From contig CM070877.1 in NCBI GenBank assembly GCA_036365515.1, positions 11,724,601 to 11,788,600 on the forward strand: a stretch of 64,000 nt of DNA, given 5' to 3'. The notes below the pieces were generated by a model, which was not told the origin of the DNA, searched no databases, and saw nothing but the letters and a program-made list of their open reading frames with translations. Shown here piece by piece: positions 48,101-60,806 of this stretch; the stretch's first letter is position 1, and every line of letters starts with the position of its first letter. The DNA comes from Torymus aiolomorphi. Lineage: Eukaryota > Arthropoda > Insecta > Hymenoptera > Torymidae. The position numbers were made by a program, and so were the translations under genes.

Positions 48101-48627
48101 TTGAGAAATGCGAACTACAAAACCTGCTGTAGACACCATTTCTCCAATTTCAGATTGCTCAATAGTTTCAGGAACACCATGAATTCTTGTACGTATCTAT
48201 AAGAGATATAATTATAATTAATTATAAAGATATTAATCATTATTTAAAAAATAAAAAGTATTTTTAATTCATATATTATTAATTAGAATTTTCAGTAAAT
48301 ACATACTTTTTTCTTTATTATTAGACCCTCTTTAACTAGTTCTTCTTGAGCTTCAATAGCTGAAGCATCACATAGAGACAAATGTTGTCTAGGGCGTTTT
48401 AAGATTTTATATGCTTTTTCTGCATCAGCTTCAAATAACACAATAAAACTGACAAAAATAATTGCCGAATATTTAGGATTTAATTAGAAAAAGTCTAAAG
48501 CTATTCAAAAGTCATAAAAAGATTTATCTTACTCAACGTAGATGGGAAAGATTTTAAATTCATCAGGATCTTTGAGAATTTCGAAAAGCTCTTCAGCATG
48601 ATTTTCTAGAAAGTAGTCTTTGAGCAT
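45112..48627 (-). CDS. Mcm9: DNA helicase MCM9, 13 exons
   Basis: Exons in transcript order are 48627-48533, 48448-48307, 48196-48035, 47965-47840, 47782-47679, 47606-47390, 47325-47250, 47179-47022, 46950-46571, 46161-46069, 45996-45787, 45484-45333 and 45164-45112, giving 655 residues with frame kept throughout. A zinc ribbon uses C123, C126, C147 and C150. Walker A is GDPGTGKS (321-328), Walker B ends in IDE (382-384), and the arginine finger is R450 in LLSRFD. The spacing and the RGDPHLLL and EQQTIS blocks match MCM9 rather than MCM2-7. With MCM8 it acts in homologous recombination and mismatch repair. The protein stops soon after the AAA+ lid, lacking the long C-terminal tail of vertebrate MCM9. 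The donor at 45786 is the weak GTTTGA; reading through it adds eight residues and a stop, a possible shorter form. It is divergent from the COMM-domain gene. Confidence 0.95.
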
Positions 48628-49374
48628 TTTTTTTAAGGATGATGAATAAAATTAAACATCTATAACAAAAACACTGATACACATGTTGATTTTCAAAACG
48701 TAAACAAGTAGTCGGTCGACACTTTCAATTCTTACATAACCTCACCAACTGATTATTTCATTTTTATTATTTAATAAATTAATTTAAAAACTCGTAACTG
48801 AAAGAATTAATTTTTTAGATTTTTAAAGATTATTATTTTGCATGTTTTAAAATGGACATTGCACTTCTTTCAACAAAACCTTGATTAAATGTGTCATGTT
48901 GACAAATATGGTAGCAGGATCAACAGTTTTACATAAACAACGAATAAATCAATTTCATAGTTTATAACGTAAAAACTTATACTTTGTTACTATCTTGTTA
49001 TTTAACCAAAGTTCTACATAAATACATTCTTTTCTTGAAACGATTAAATTCTACTTTATTGAACAAATGAGTCCACAACTCGCTTTTCACGAACAACACA
49101 GCTGACCAGCCGTACCGACTGAACATTTGAATGTTGACCGCTGATTGGCCGACTACAGACTATCCCGTATTACGTCATTTATCTCAGGTGGTCGTTCGCA
49201 AGTGGGCGAATGGAAACATAAATATATAACCTAATGCTCAGTGGTTTCTGTAAACAGCCATCAGACATATCAATATCAGTGCAACTCTGTAACTTTTTTA
49301 TGAAAAAAAGCTAGACTCCGGTGTTTTATGATCATTACTGCGAGTCGTGGTGTTACCGTTTAATTTCTTGAAAA
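48628..49374. promoter_or_regulatory. Shared upstream region of divergent Mcm9 and COMM-domain gene
   Basis: The two start codons are 747 bp apart and face away from each other. Near the COMM-domain side are an inverted CCAAT box (ATTGG at 49144-49148), a CRE-like ATTACGTCAT (49169-49178) and a nearby CAGGTG E-box. The middle is AT-rich and without ORFs. A bidirectional promoter is inferred from geometry and motifs; start sites are not visible. Confidence 0.5.
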
Positions 49375-50012
49375 ATGGAAGACGTTCCGCTCAACAAAAT
49401 TATCGACGTTTCGTGGCGTTTCGGAGGTATCTATTATGTAAACACTATTTCATAAGTGAAGTTGAGATTCCTTTTTGTCCATATTGTTTTGGAATTTTAC
49501 AAAATTCAATAAAAATAATTTATTTTTACTTTTTATTTGATATTATTGATATGTAAATTATATACTTGTATACTAATAAATTTTGTTATATTTAATTTCA
49601 ATACCTAGTACTTTTAGAATAAGTAGAAAATTTTGCAAGAAATATTAATAAAAATAGGAAGATTGATAATTGTGATAATAAATATGTTTAAAAAATATTT
49701 ATTATAGTAATGAATACAAACAATAGTATTTTTAAAAACAATAAATAAAACATGTTGTAATAAAACAGATACATCAAAATTAATTATAATAATTATGCAC
49801 TAGTAACTATTAATTATTCCTTATGTTTCATTCCAGTGACAGTTGCGAGCAGTGGAACTGACGAAGTTGGAAAAAATTTCTTACAATTGAAGGTTCTTTA
49901 TGATGAGGATGGCAAAACTAAATCTATTTTTACAGAAATGAACTTAAATCAATTTTATAAATTTCTACATGACTTAGAGAAGGCAAAAAGTAACTTAGAT
50001 ATCTTAATGTAA
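49375..50012 (+). CDS. Small COMM-domain protein, COMMD7-like domain, 2 exons
   Basis: Exons 49375-49426 and 49837-50012 join in phase 1 to give 75 residues. An in-frame TGA lies 6 nt upstream of the ATG, which fixes the start unless an unseen upstream exon is spliced in. Almost the whole protein is a COMM domain: DVSWRFG, then VTVASSGTDEVGKNFLQLK, then a C-terminal NLNQFYKFLHDLEKAK. Side by side with remembered family members it is nearest COMMD7 (FGVTxxSS, VGxxFLQLK, QFYxFLHExE), but its length matches COMMD6, which also lacks the helical N-terminal domain. COMMD proteins form the Commander complex for endosomal recycling and affect NF-kB signalling. The gene faces Mcm9 head to head across 750 bp. 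It may be a naturally short member, or an isoform missing 5' exons I could not find. Confidence 0.85.
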
Positions 50013-53010
50013 CAATAGCTGTTAAAAGATAGTATACATAAGGTTGTTAAATATTTTTTTAATATAATTGTAAATAACAAAAAAGTTTATATATTATAAT
50101 ATTATATATCTATTTTATTAATTAGATTTCAAGAACCACATATCTATTTTATTAATTGAATAGATTTCGAGAACCAAAATAAATGACAAAAATATCTTTC
50201 TTTCTTCTTTCTGTCATTACCTACTCTAATCAGTCCTTTCTAACATCTAAACTGGATATTCAATCCACCAACTTGGCTCATAATCATTTTTAATTCAACT
50301 GAGCTATCACAGACTTATGTATATTATTCGTAATTTAGAAAACTTTACATATTTAATACTTGTAATTTCTACAAATATAAAAAAGTCAGTTAAATAAGTT
50401 TTTCAATATTATCATATAAAGTTGGTAAAAATATTTCGCAAACAAAATTTTTAGTTTACGAATTTAAGCGACCTATTCTATAAAAAGCCTTATTTTTTCA
50501 TAAAAAACTCATCATTATCTATCATTTTTCACGAGTTGTGGCATTCTTTTGGCAGTTTCATCTTTCAAAAATATTGTGGTTGACCTTAAATACATTTCTG
50601 GTTGATCTTGATAATTTCATTAACTCAGATGATTATTTTCCATTACTGAATATTGTTCTTGACCTAAAATAAGAATTATTAATTATTTATTATTTACAAT
50701 TATATATCTATTTTATTTAACATTTGAATTGGATTACATAAGTAAAAAAAGCATACAACATTTAACTAATACAATGTAATAACAAAGTTACCTTCAAGCA
50801 TAATACTTACTTATATAGAAGTTTATTAGATAGTGAGAAAAAAATAGTTCAACAACAAATACTAAGCAACCTATTAAAAGAAATATTTGAAAAGTATACA
50901 AAACATTATTTACTTGAACATAGAGTTTTAGTTATGCATACTTTTCTTTCAAGATTACTAAAAAAAATTGTATTTTTACTAATTTTTCATTACATTCTCA
51001 AAGAAGTTTTTTTTTCATTCAAAGTACTTAATATTTATAAAACTGACACATGCAAAAGCAGATTGAGAAGGAATACGATGGACGAACAGCGAGTACAAAA
51101 CTGATTAAAGATTTTTATTATTTCTTTTTAACATAGTTGCAGGTATATAATTTTACATTTGGTAATGGCGCTTGTCTCTCGCTTTCATTGTCGTCCATTA
51201 GTATTTTAATAAGCACCGTCGCGTAAGAGATATTCGCCAAAAATATCGACAAGCTCTTTTTCCGTAACAATAATGTCTTTTCATTAACAATACAATATTC
51301 ACATTCTTTCAATAGTTATCACGTAGTTCATATATAGAGGTCAGGTTTTACTTTTTAAACCGAGTTCGTACAAAATTTTCAATACATAATTATAAAACAA
51401 AGTTATTTAATTTCTCAATTAAGAACGAAAAATTATCGAAGCCTTCGTCTATTCGATAATATTAAGATTATGTGTCATATTTTCCATCGATATTTTTTGT
51501 GTAAAACAACGTAAAACTATTGAGCATTTGTATTGAGTATAAAAGGAAACATAAAATACTATTGTACAAAGTTATACACAGATTACGCGTTTGCTTTGGC
51601 ATTTGTGTCAATTTGTAAGAGAATGCTGCTGTGCAATTAATACTGATGGCTGTACAATACTCGTGGTACGTGAAATGGAAAAACATAGAAGCTTAAGTAG
51701 TGCATTTTAAAATGTATCTGTTAGTAAGTGAGCATAGGTTTCTCCTTGATCATAGGAATCATACAGTTTAGAAAGTCATGCATATTTTATTTTTACTAAC
51801 TAAAAAATGTCTGGAAGACGTAACGGTTTAAAATACAATGCATAACAAGATATTGTTACCATAAACAGTAACGTAAACGAGTATTTCTTATAATAAAGAT
51901 TGAAAATCTTATAACTGAAGTATGTTGGGAATCAAATAAATAATCAAGAAAACTTCTCAATCATTAATAACTTGAAAATTTTAATATTTCATTGCAATGA
52001 GGCTCAATCAGTAACAGATACATTTTTTAGCACATACAAAAGTGGTAAACTAAAAAAGAACTATACACACAAAACATAATAAAGCGTCTACGTTTTAGAA
52101 AAGGCAGGACATTGGGCTAAGATTTTAGTCTTTTTTCGTTAGCGTTAATAAATTAAGCATTAATATTCTTTTTTCTAAGTCCATATACTAACTAAAGATG
52201 ATTTTTAGTATTCGCGAGACGAGACTGCATTGATTTTGAAAATTAGAAAGTAGTTATTATTTAAAATTTTCGATTATTTTTAGTATTTTAATAACTATTT
52301 TATCGACACTTTCATTTTCACTTTTTTTAACGAAAAATTATACTTATTCATATATTTTTTGTTGCTACGTGTACAAGAAACATTTCAACACGTAATTCTA
52401 AGTAACACACTTTCTAGTAAATCGAATTATTATCTATAGAAACCTTTTTAATATGTTATAAATTAGCCAATTACTGCAGACCTATCATTATAATATCTAC
52501 AATAACTTCAAAGTAAAAATCAAAGTGTCGGTAAAATAGATAATAACTTAGTTCTGGTTTATCAAAATTATCGGCACTTCAATTCTCGTTAAGTTCACAC
52601 GCGATTCAGACAATTAATTATAACTAACTTATAATTTTTTTAGTAGTTTTTTTAAATTACTTATCATTAGTACTAGTAACTACAATAATAATTCCCCTAA
52701 TAATTCCCCCTTGCACATAAACACTTTTTCTACAAAATAAAAAAAACTCTCAGTTCTAAATAATTGATCATTCGAGTCAAAATAAGATCATCAACCGACC
52801 ACAGATTCATTGTTAATGAGAGAGCAATTAAAGTTTCGGTAAAACAGGTGTGTCAGAATCCTTTTCTTTTCCAGCTATACGTGCTTCTCATTCCAGTATC
52901 TCAATAATCGTATACGAAACAACGGAATAAAAGACAACAACAATAATAGTAATAATAATAACGTAGAAAATAATAAAAAAAAAGTAGAGAGATTGATAGT
53001 GTTTGGTCAG
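50013..53010. other. 3' regions of the COMM-domain gene and Dstyk, AT-rich, no gene
   Basis: A plus-strand AATAAA at 50178-50183 fits the end of the COMM-domain transcript. A near-duplicate of about 36 bp (two copies of ATCTATTTTATTAATT followed by a similar tail) lies around 50106-50175. The rest is AT-rich. A 64-codon minus-strand frame at 51118-51312 is followed directly by an AATAAA-like signal but shows no known domain, and is more likely Dstyk 3'UTR or chance. Confidence 0.4.
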
Positions 53011-56000
53011 TCAAAATTCGTGCATCTGTATGTACAGGTTTGAGCAGGCGCTCGTTTGATAGAAGTTAGTCATGTGAAAGCCCGGATGCTTGGGGGTGCG
53101 CAGTATAGCATTATGCAGTTGCTGTTTTTTTTTGCGCCTATTCGGCACGAAGAGCGGACTTGCTACTTCACCCCTCTGATTGTTGGGCTCTAGCAGTGCT
53201 AGGGCCTTGTTGTTATGATGATTGTTGTACTTGTCGTTGATGTTGTTGTTATTGCGATGGTTGACATTGTTCTGCATCATCTGGACGGGTTTGCCATTAG
53301 GTACAGGGCCATGTTGTAGCTGCTGCTGTTCGCGTGGCTCCTCGAGTGGCGAGGCCGATCTGGACTCGGAGTCCGAGTCTAGGTTGAGGAGAGTCTTTTG
53401 GTCTCGCAGAGCTTTGGATCGGATGGACTCGAGCACCGGAAGAATGGCGCCGAGGAGTGGCCGTCGAGATGGCTCGCCCGCCCAGCACTGCTCCATCAGG
53501 TTCCAGCACTCGTCATCGAAGAGTATCAGACGTTCTGGCCTGATGCCTGCGTAAAATTAACGATTTGCAGATCAATATTAGAAATGAACGAGTTTTGTTT
53601 GTGCATACAAATTATAAAAGTAATAATTTTACTCGCTCGTACGTAACAAGAAAATTCTTTTGGCTACAATTTTTTTTTTAAATTTGTCTATAATAATTAT
53701 GTTTGATATATTGTGAAAGGACTATATAGCATTCTATTCTATGCATTATGCACAATATCATAATAATTCACTTTATTCGCCTATCTTTACCTTTTCTGAC
53801 GCTGGTCCACAACTGCTCCTTATTATGAAACTGCTCGAAAGCATATGGCAGTCTGACGTGTCCAGCACAAATGTACCAGAATAAAATACCGAAAGCGTAA
53901 ACGTCGACGCTACTGTCGTAATGGCCAGATAGGAGCTCGGGTGCCATGTGCACGGGCGTGCCGACTATGCTGCCCGACATCATCGCCTCGGTTATGCAGA
54001 ATCCTAAGTCCGTTAGCTTCGCTCGGTTTTCCGTGTCTAATAGCACGTTTTTTAATTTTATGTCCCTGTGAACGAGGCCCTGAAAAATACAATTTTTAAT
54101 TATTATATTTATTTTAAAGGGTCGTGTTTTATATAATTTTAGTGAAATAATATTACTTTGATGCCTACTATTTATTTAAACTATCTAATTTTCCGATTGT
54201 GAAATTATATATTTATTTTAAAAAATACTGTAGATGTCCATATGAAACTCGCTAGAATAAACGAATTCACATTTCAATTTAAATATTTCTTTATTTCAAC
54301 ACGGCAAAAGACGCCATTAAACCTATCAACATCATCAACTTCAAATCCACGAAACGAAAAAAAACCCACCTGCGAATGAAGGTACCGAATTCCTTCGAGC
54401 ACATCGATCGCGATCTGTATTCTCTCGAGCCAGCTCAGTCCTGACCTGATCCCGCAGTACAGGTCCCGGCTCATCCTATCCGTGATGAGCAGCACCGCAG
54501 CCCCCATGCCGTATCCACCCCCGTACGTGTGATCGATCACGGATCCTCTCAGCTTGACGATGCGTTTGTGATCGGGTATCGATCGCGTGTAATAAAACTC
54601 CATGGCGAGGTCGTTCCAGTGCTTCTCGTCTGGTGGCACGACGGACTTGACAGCGCAGGGTCCAGGCGCGCCGCCCCAGCCGTCACAGGCGAACACCACG
54701 CCGTACTGGCCACGTCCAATCTCCCTACCCTGGTGCGGGATGCCGAATCTCACCTGCAAGTCAAATGAAACGTTACTGTTTTATCTTACCAGCTGAATGG
54801 TATAATGATATATGTGTATGCGGAGATATAGTAGTATACGCGTGACAGCGTACTATACTTCTAGAAGAAGATTATCTAAGCAGCCGGAGGAGATTAAGTC
54901 GAGTCACGATTGACGTGCGACGTATTACGAGGGGTGATTTGTACACGTACGAACTCGGCTGATAAAGAGTATGTGGAAGACGACTTATAAACGTTCCTCA
55001 AATTTCCAGACTTTGAGGGGCTAATCAAATGTTTTTGCTTGAGGTAAACACTCTCTATTCGTTCTCATCAATCGTCTCCCGACATATCATAAATCATAAT
55101 TATTTCTTAATGCGCTTCTTTTTAAAGGCAAAAAAAATCGATAGTGCGCGATAAAAGTTATTGAATTATACGCTAATTTAAACTCTTTTATCGACTACAT
55201 TTTATCCTAATTTTGAATATCGTGTCAAAATACGTGGTTCCGGTCGAAGGTCAAAAGCGCATGCAAAAATATTTCGTCTGGTTTCAGCTATGATATAATC
55301 CAATCTTTTCGAAGTCCATATACAACTTCTAAACTATGAAATTTCAGCTTCCTAAACCTCCTATATGCACTCCTTCTCGCCTTACGTTCTCTCATCTCAA
55401 AAAAGAGCAGTAATCGGAATCAGTTACGCAATCACGTGTCTCTCGTCTCCCCTCACCATATCGCTCATGGACGTTGACTCGAGAGCCAGTTTGGCGAGTC
55501 TCGGCGCGTGGTACTTCCTGATGGCTATCCTCTGCTCCTCCGTCCTCTCCAGCTTCCCCGAATAGTGATTCTCCAACGAGCGTAAAGCGGACTGGAATGT
55601 GTCGTGGGACGCTTTCACTTTGTCACGGAACTGCGTGGATATCGTGCGCGCGAGACGCGCTGCGCTTAGAGAGTTTAAGACGTCGATGGTGACTTTCCGC
55701 CTCCAGGCTGCGTTGAGGATAGGCGTGGGAGCCCAGGGTAGAGGCATAGATTTTAACAGCTGACGCATACGCTCGAGGAAGGAGTGCACGAGCGAGGGCG
55801 AGGAGTTGTGCAGCTCAACGTTGTAGGCCGCTGAGAGGATTTGTTTTAAGGCGTCACTAGCTGCAGAAATTATAAAGTTTAAATATTAGTCAAGAAAAAA
55901 AAAATTTATATAAATTTATTTAAATTTATGAATTAATGTTTTTTTCATATTGTGTGCATTTTCACACATTATTAAAGTACTTAGAATTTATAAAATCAAG

Positions 56001-58645
56001 TATATTAACCATGGTAATAACTTTACATAAATAAATACCTGTTAAACTAGTATCATGCTCGTAGCTTTTTTCCAAGCTCAGCAGGCACCTCTGCAGAGTG
56101 CCAACGAACGTATCCCTGAGACAATTAACCGAATTAACGAGCTGTTTAGCTACTCTTTCACCCAGCCTCGTCAGCACTAGCCTCTGCACTTCAGTCGTGG
56201 CCGCCCGGACGGTGGCCGACCACTCTACTCGCTCCCCGTCCGCGAGGGGAATGTTGTGGTAGAGATTCACATTATCCGGCGCCTGGACTATCTCGTCCTT
56301 CATCTCCTGTATGGTTTCGTGTATGAGTTCCGTGAGTTCTTCCTGCTTCGCATTTACGACTTTCATCAGGTTGGAGTAGAGTTCAGTTTCTTTCTGCTGG
56401 GCGTACTGTATTCGCTTGGGTGTGATTTGAATCTCACGCGCCATATCGAAGGCACTGAGGATGAATTTTCGAAGGCTCGTCGTGTGCACGTCGTTGAGCT
56501 CGTTACTCACGTTCACGAGGTAAGCTTGAAGGCATCTTCGTACGAAGTATAGTATTCGGTCTGTGTAATGAAAATACAAAAATGATTGTTAGATGAATCG
56601 CAATAAATAAGTGCATTGTTGTAAACGTCGATGAAGATATGTGGATATAAAGGCGATAAAGAATTTTTTACCAAGTTTTGTGACGTCTAATAAATCACTA
56701 CTATGAGAAAACTGTCCGTTCGCGAACCACAAGTTTTGATCCATATCCGCCCTCTCGCCCATAAAACCTAGATCGGTGAGCTGATCGAGCCACGTTATAC
56801 CAAGAGAATTAATCTTGTCCAGGTTCAACCCTTCGTCGTTTTCTTTAACTGAGTCTAGTCTTCCCGATGACTTCAGGGAGTCATCCTGCGTCGAGCTCGA
56901 CATCAGCGAGTCATCTTTTGTGGAACTCGTGGACTCGCTGGAATCGACGACTTTGCTCTGTCTGCGCTGCTCCGATTTCGTCAGTTCGCTACCGTCGAAG
57001 CTGTCGAACGTTATGTGAGATAAGGAGGAGACAAACAGGATTGGATTGTACGGATAGGTTTCTTTCAGATTTCGCAGCTCTTCCATGTTCTCGTTTGATA
57101 GCGGCTGGTCGCCCAAGGCATAGAGAAAGACTGGTATAACTTTGAACACTCCTTTGGCAAGTGTTTGAACTGCACCTAAAATTGGCAATTTAATTAAATA
57201 TGGCTTTTTATAGGATGTTAAATACGATTTGATTCATAACATATAAATAACTAATAGACTTTGTTTTAAAATGTCTCAATTTTTGTTAATGATAAATATT
57301 TTATCTTGCGATAAATGAATATGAAATGAACAAGTTCAACATATATCATTTCACTTATTATTCAGGACAAGTAAAGTTAATTTACTTAGCCTAAATAAAT
57401 GCTGAAAGTACATATTTCGAAATATATACAGATAAGATTCAGAATATATTAATTTTGACTTATATAAACCAGTTACAGTAAAAAAAATACTAAAAGTATA
57501 TGTAAAATCAAAATTATATTCTGACAAGGGGATGATTGATTGATGATTGAACCATGATTTTAAAATATAAAAGAATCTTATGAATTACCAACCTCTGTCT
57601 GGTACAACAAATATTTGAACACCATCTTTTAGGTTTGGCTGGTTTAATTTCACTTCAAGCACTGTGGGGCAGTTGGGATCTACACTCCCTGATTCTATCA
57701 AGTCTTCTACTGGGAGTGTGGTCCATGGTTTTTCACTTGTTTGCAAATTGTCTACAACTTCATATTCCAAACCTAAAGTGAGGTTTACATGATTTGTGGA
57801 CCCACATCCAATTCTAATCCATCGCCATTGACCAGTGCATATTGGAAGAACTTCAGTGGAGACTATGTGATTAACTAGAGATGCTTTTGCTCTGCTATTC
57901 TGGCCAAAAACAACTAATGCAGGACAATTTTCTAATAAATGTGTGATTTTGTCAAAAGTCAATGTGGGCAGTAATTCATCAAAGATATTTTCTGTAACAA
58001 AAAAAGATGCAATTTGATAAGTCTGCAGCTGATAATCTAAAGTACGTTACTAGTAAACATTAAAGAGTGAATGAGATTGCATCAGAGGAAAATAAACCAA
58101 ACATTATTAAAGGAAATATTTAAAGATTTTTCACAAGAAAAATAATATGTTAATTAGAATTTGTAATATATCAATTATTAAGACTAATATGTTGTTGTAT
58201 CTCTTGAAGATACAATTATAAAAAAGAGCATAAAATAAATAGTTTTAGTAAATTCACCTAAAAATTTGAATAACTTTTATTGAATGTCAACCCTTAATAA
58301 CAGAAAAAATGTAAAATATAAGGAATTTATCTGAACTCATATATAATCATTATCAAAGTCTAATAATAGTTTTAAGACAAGTGTGTGCTCAATTGAGACC
58401 TACGTCTTTGACAAGACTTTCCCCTCAGTAAAATATTCCACTGAACCAATGAGTCTGTTATGATTTATCTGTGCATCAAGGATAACAATCACTTCTTAAT
58501 CCTTCTTTATTGATGACTTACCTTCCGGAAAGAAATTCTCAAGGTTTATCACCTCCAGAACCCGTTGAGTCTCCTTAAAAATGTGCCTCAACTGATTCCG
58601 ATTCCGGTTGTATCTCCTGAATTCTTGCGGTAATTTGCTTACCAT
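53011..58645 (-). CDS. Dstyk: Dual serine/threonine and tyrosine protein kinase (DSTYK/Dusty), 8 coding exons
   Basis: Coding exons in transcript order are 58645-58522, 57991-57593, 57175-56672, 56560-56039, 55860-55457, 54753-54370, 54079-53791 and 53546-53011, giving 1053 residues. An in-frame TAG in the 5'UTR precedes the ATG. The N-terminal 650 residues contain the family's [14 protein letters not shown] block and long helical stretches. The kinase domain begins near 652: glycine loop GRGQYGVV (664-671), catalytic Lys 687 in [20 protein letters not shown] ending at D785, DLG in place of DFG at D803 (also DLG in human DSTYK), and the GTPVHMAPE activation segment. The C-terminal tail beyond the kinase fold is long and rich in Asn, His and Gln, with no vertebrate match that I know. 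Exon 2 uses a weak GTTGGT donor. The family is linked to FGF/ERK signalling and cell-death control. Confidence 0.95.
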
Positions 58646-59503
58646 TTTAACGGTCTGCTATGATATGAAGATATGCCAAGTGTTTTTCATAACCTGAAAC
58701 AAACAACACCATATTGAATTTACTGTAATGTGTTTGTTTTCACATTCAAGAAGCAATTAATATAAATCAATGGAAATGAATTTTAAATGCAAATCGGCAA
58801 AAGAACTGTAATCTTCAAATATACTTTTATCTGTGTTACTTTTTGTTTTCCTTTTGCATTGAGATAGTCTATAACTTATAAATGTTTAAGTGATATTAAA
58901 ATCTTACATCATTAACAAGTTTACAGTGAAATATTAAACAACTGATTAAAATTAGCTACTTGCTTCTAAATAAGAATACTGCAAAGTGCAGCTAAATTTC
59001 AAACAGACATTTCTAATGAGCAAATTAAAAAGACTTCAATTCAAGCGCAACTAATTAACAATGCATGAAACATCAATAAAGATTAGTTTTGTATGATATC
59101 ATGAGCTATTTTTATCATTTTTAAATATCACATGAAACACTGTCTATGTATAAATAAAATACTGAGGTTATGCAAAGTCCTCTGATATAAATCCTGATAT
59201 TCGAATGTGAGACTTTTTGCCCCAAGAATTAGATTACCACAATCATTTTGAATGCAGATTAAGAACCTAATGACAACACTTATTCCATCCCATTGATAAA
59301 GGCAAAACTTTAGTGCATAAGCAATATGCTAACTAGCCGCAAGGGGAAACCCCAGATTCACAAAGTCCAGCAGACTCATCTCCCTTTCCGGTATCACTGT
59401 ACTCACAGCAGACTTACATCATCCTTTCCATCCACACTAAAACATTGACGCAAGACACCCAGATCATTGTACACTAAAAAACATTGGCAGAAAAGCACTC
59501 ACC
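58646..59503 (-). other. Dstyk 5'UTR exon 2 and first (non-coding) intron
   Basis: On the minus strand a TTTCAG acceptor puts the start of the second 5'UTR exon at 58693, 48 nt before the start codon, and this stretch contains an in-frame stop. The intron between 58694 and about 59502 begins at a GTGAGT donor (59502 downward). The intron is AT-rich and I see no gene or repeat in it. There is no transcript evidence; the joins are inferred from splice consensus only. Confidence 0.55.
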
Positions 59504-59830
59504 GGAGGATGCACCATCCAGAAATGATGTTGATGTTATTTGCACCTCTGTCGAAGGCAAGCCTGGGCCTCCAGCAGCAGTAGCTGCAGCAGCCTCCTTT
59601 CCATTTACCGCACGGCCCAGCGAGCGAGAGGGAATCTAATCTCGGCTGTAACAGTGTAGCCGCCGATAAGGAGAAAAAACGCGCGCGAGACGACGGCTGC
59701 TGGTGCTCGCGTAATATATACTATATAACGAAGAGCGCGGAGAAAAATAATAACACACACAACGATCCGTCGTCCGCTCTTGCGCTGCTCCGAAGCGATA
59801 CTGCACCGTCAGTGCAGGCCGCCGGTTGAC
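59504..59830 (-). promoter_or_regulatory. Dstyk first exon and CpG-rich promoter, with upstream ORF
   Basis: A GC-rich, CpG-bearing stretch sits just upstream (minus strand) of the GTGAGT donor at 59502. It contains an ATG at 59604 opening a 22-codon ORF that stops at 59536, rich in Leu and Arg, followed by a second ATG in the same leader. The transcription start is not resolved; a TATA-like AT run lies near 59715-59730. Upstream ORFs often lower translation of the main frame, but their use here is inference. Confidence 0.45.
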
Positions 59831-60806
59831 TTTCCGCTGGGCCTCTTATCTCGCATACTTACGCTCCTGATTATACTCGCTTGCCCCTATATGTGCCTGT
59901 GTGAGTATGTACATATATCTGCACGTTATATATATAATCGTGCGTCTTCGAACTTGTCTAACCTCAACTCTCGAAGCTACGAGAGATATCGCTGTATTGT
60001 CGTTATACTTGTTATGTGCGCAGACTTCCGAGATTCGAATGTAAACGAAGTCATCGGAATTCTATGGAGAGTTATTCGTGGAGTACACGAGCCGCGAGAA
60101 CAGCTGTATACAATATATAAGTACACGCTACTTCGAACGACAACAGCGGCGCTATATCTGTTTACGCATCTCTTGACTGCGATGGAACTTCTCTCTCCCC
60201 CTCTTGGCCGCTTTTATCATACGAAATACGGTTGAAAAGAGTGTATGTACAAATAGCATGTACGTATACGAGTATGCGAGCGAGAGCCAGTGTTAACTTT
60301 GGCGCTGTCCTAAAATGCGCGTATGTGTTGTTTTGTTGTGTTGTCAGCTGATTGGCGAGTGCGCCGCGTGTGCGCCGGCGCGCGCCTGCGAGCGGGGCGG
60401 GTGACTTCACGGATATTCGCTTATTCAGGGGTTTCGAGGAATCCTCACGAGCATCGTCGCCGAAAATTTGCTGCTGTGTAATGCTCATTGTAGAATGACG
60501 GTAGATGTTATATTTTGAAAAAATTGTATTTTTGTATACTTAAACTGTAAGCAGTTATTGTGATGCCATGCATGTTTGTGGTTTATTCATCATCCGTGCA
60601 ATTTGAAACGGTTGATTGTTCGGAAAAATTATTAAAATGTATGCGTATCAATATACCTATTTGAATTTCAATCGTTTACAATTGTAAACTTTACATAATT
60701 GATTTGCGGCACATAATTTTAATATTCTAGCTCGTAACTATCCTCATATAATTGCAGAAAAGTTATAATTAATTGGAAATTCCTTATGTAACTTACTGAG
60801 TTTAAC
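59831..60806. other. Intergenic with a second CpG-rich promoter-like patch
   Basis: 60340-60415 is CpG-dense with an inverted CCAAT (GATTGGC) and a GGGGCGGG GC box, 600 bp beyond the Dstyk promoter. Minus-strand and plus-strand ORFs of 108 and 151 codons around it show no domain. It may drive a gene outside the window or an alternative Dstyk start. Confidence 0.35.

Noticed and set aside
51118..51312. 64-codon minus-strand ORF followed by an AATAAA-like signal
   Set aside because: Possible small membrane peptide, but no family match, and it lies in likely Dstyk 3'UTR; too weak to call.
59780..60235. 151-codon plus-strand ORF beginning in the Dstyk promoter
   Set aside because: No recognisable domain and it starts in a CpG-rich promoter of the opposite gene; likely chance.
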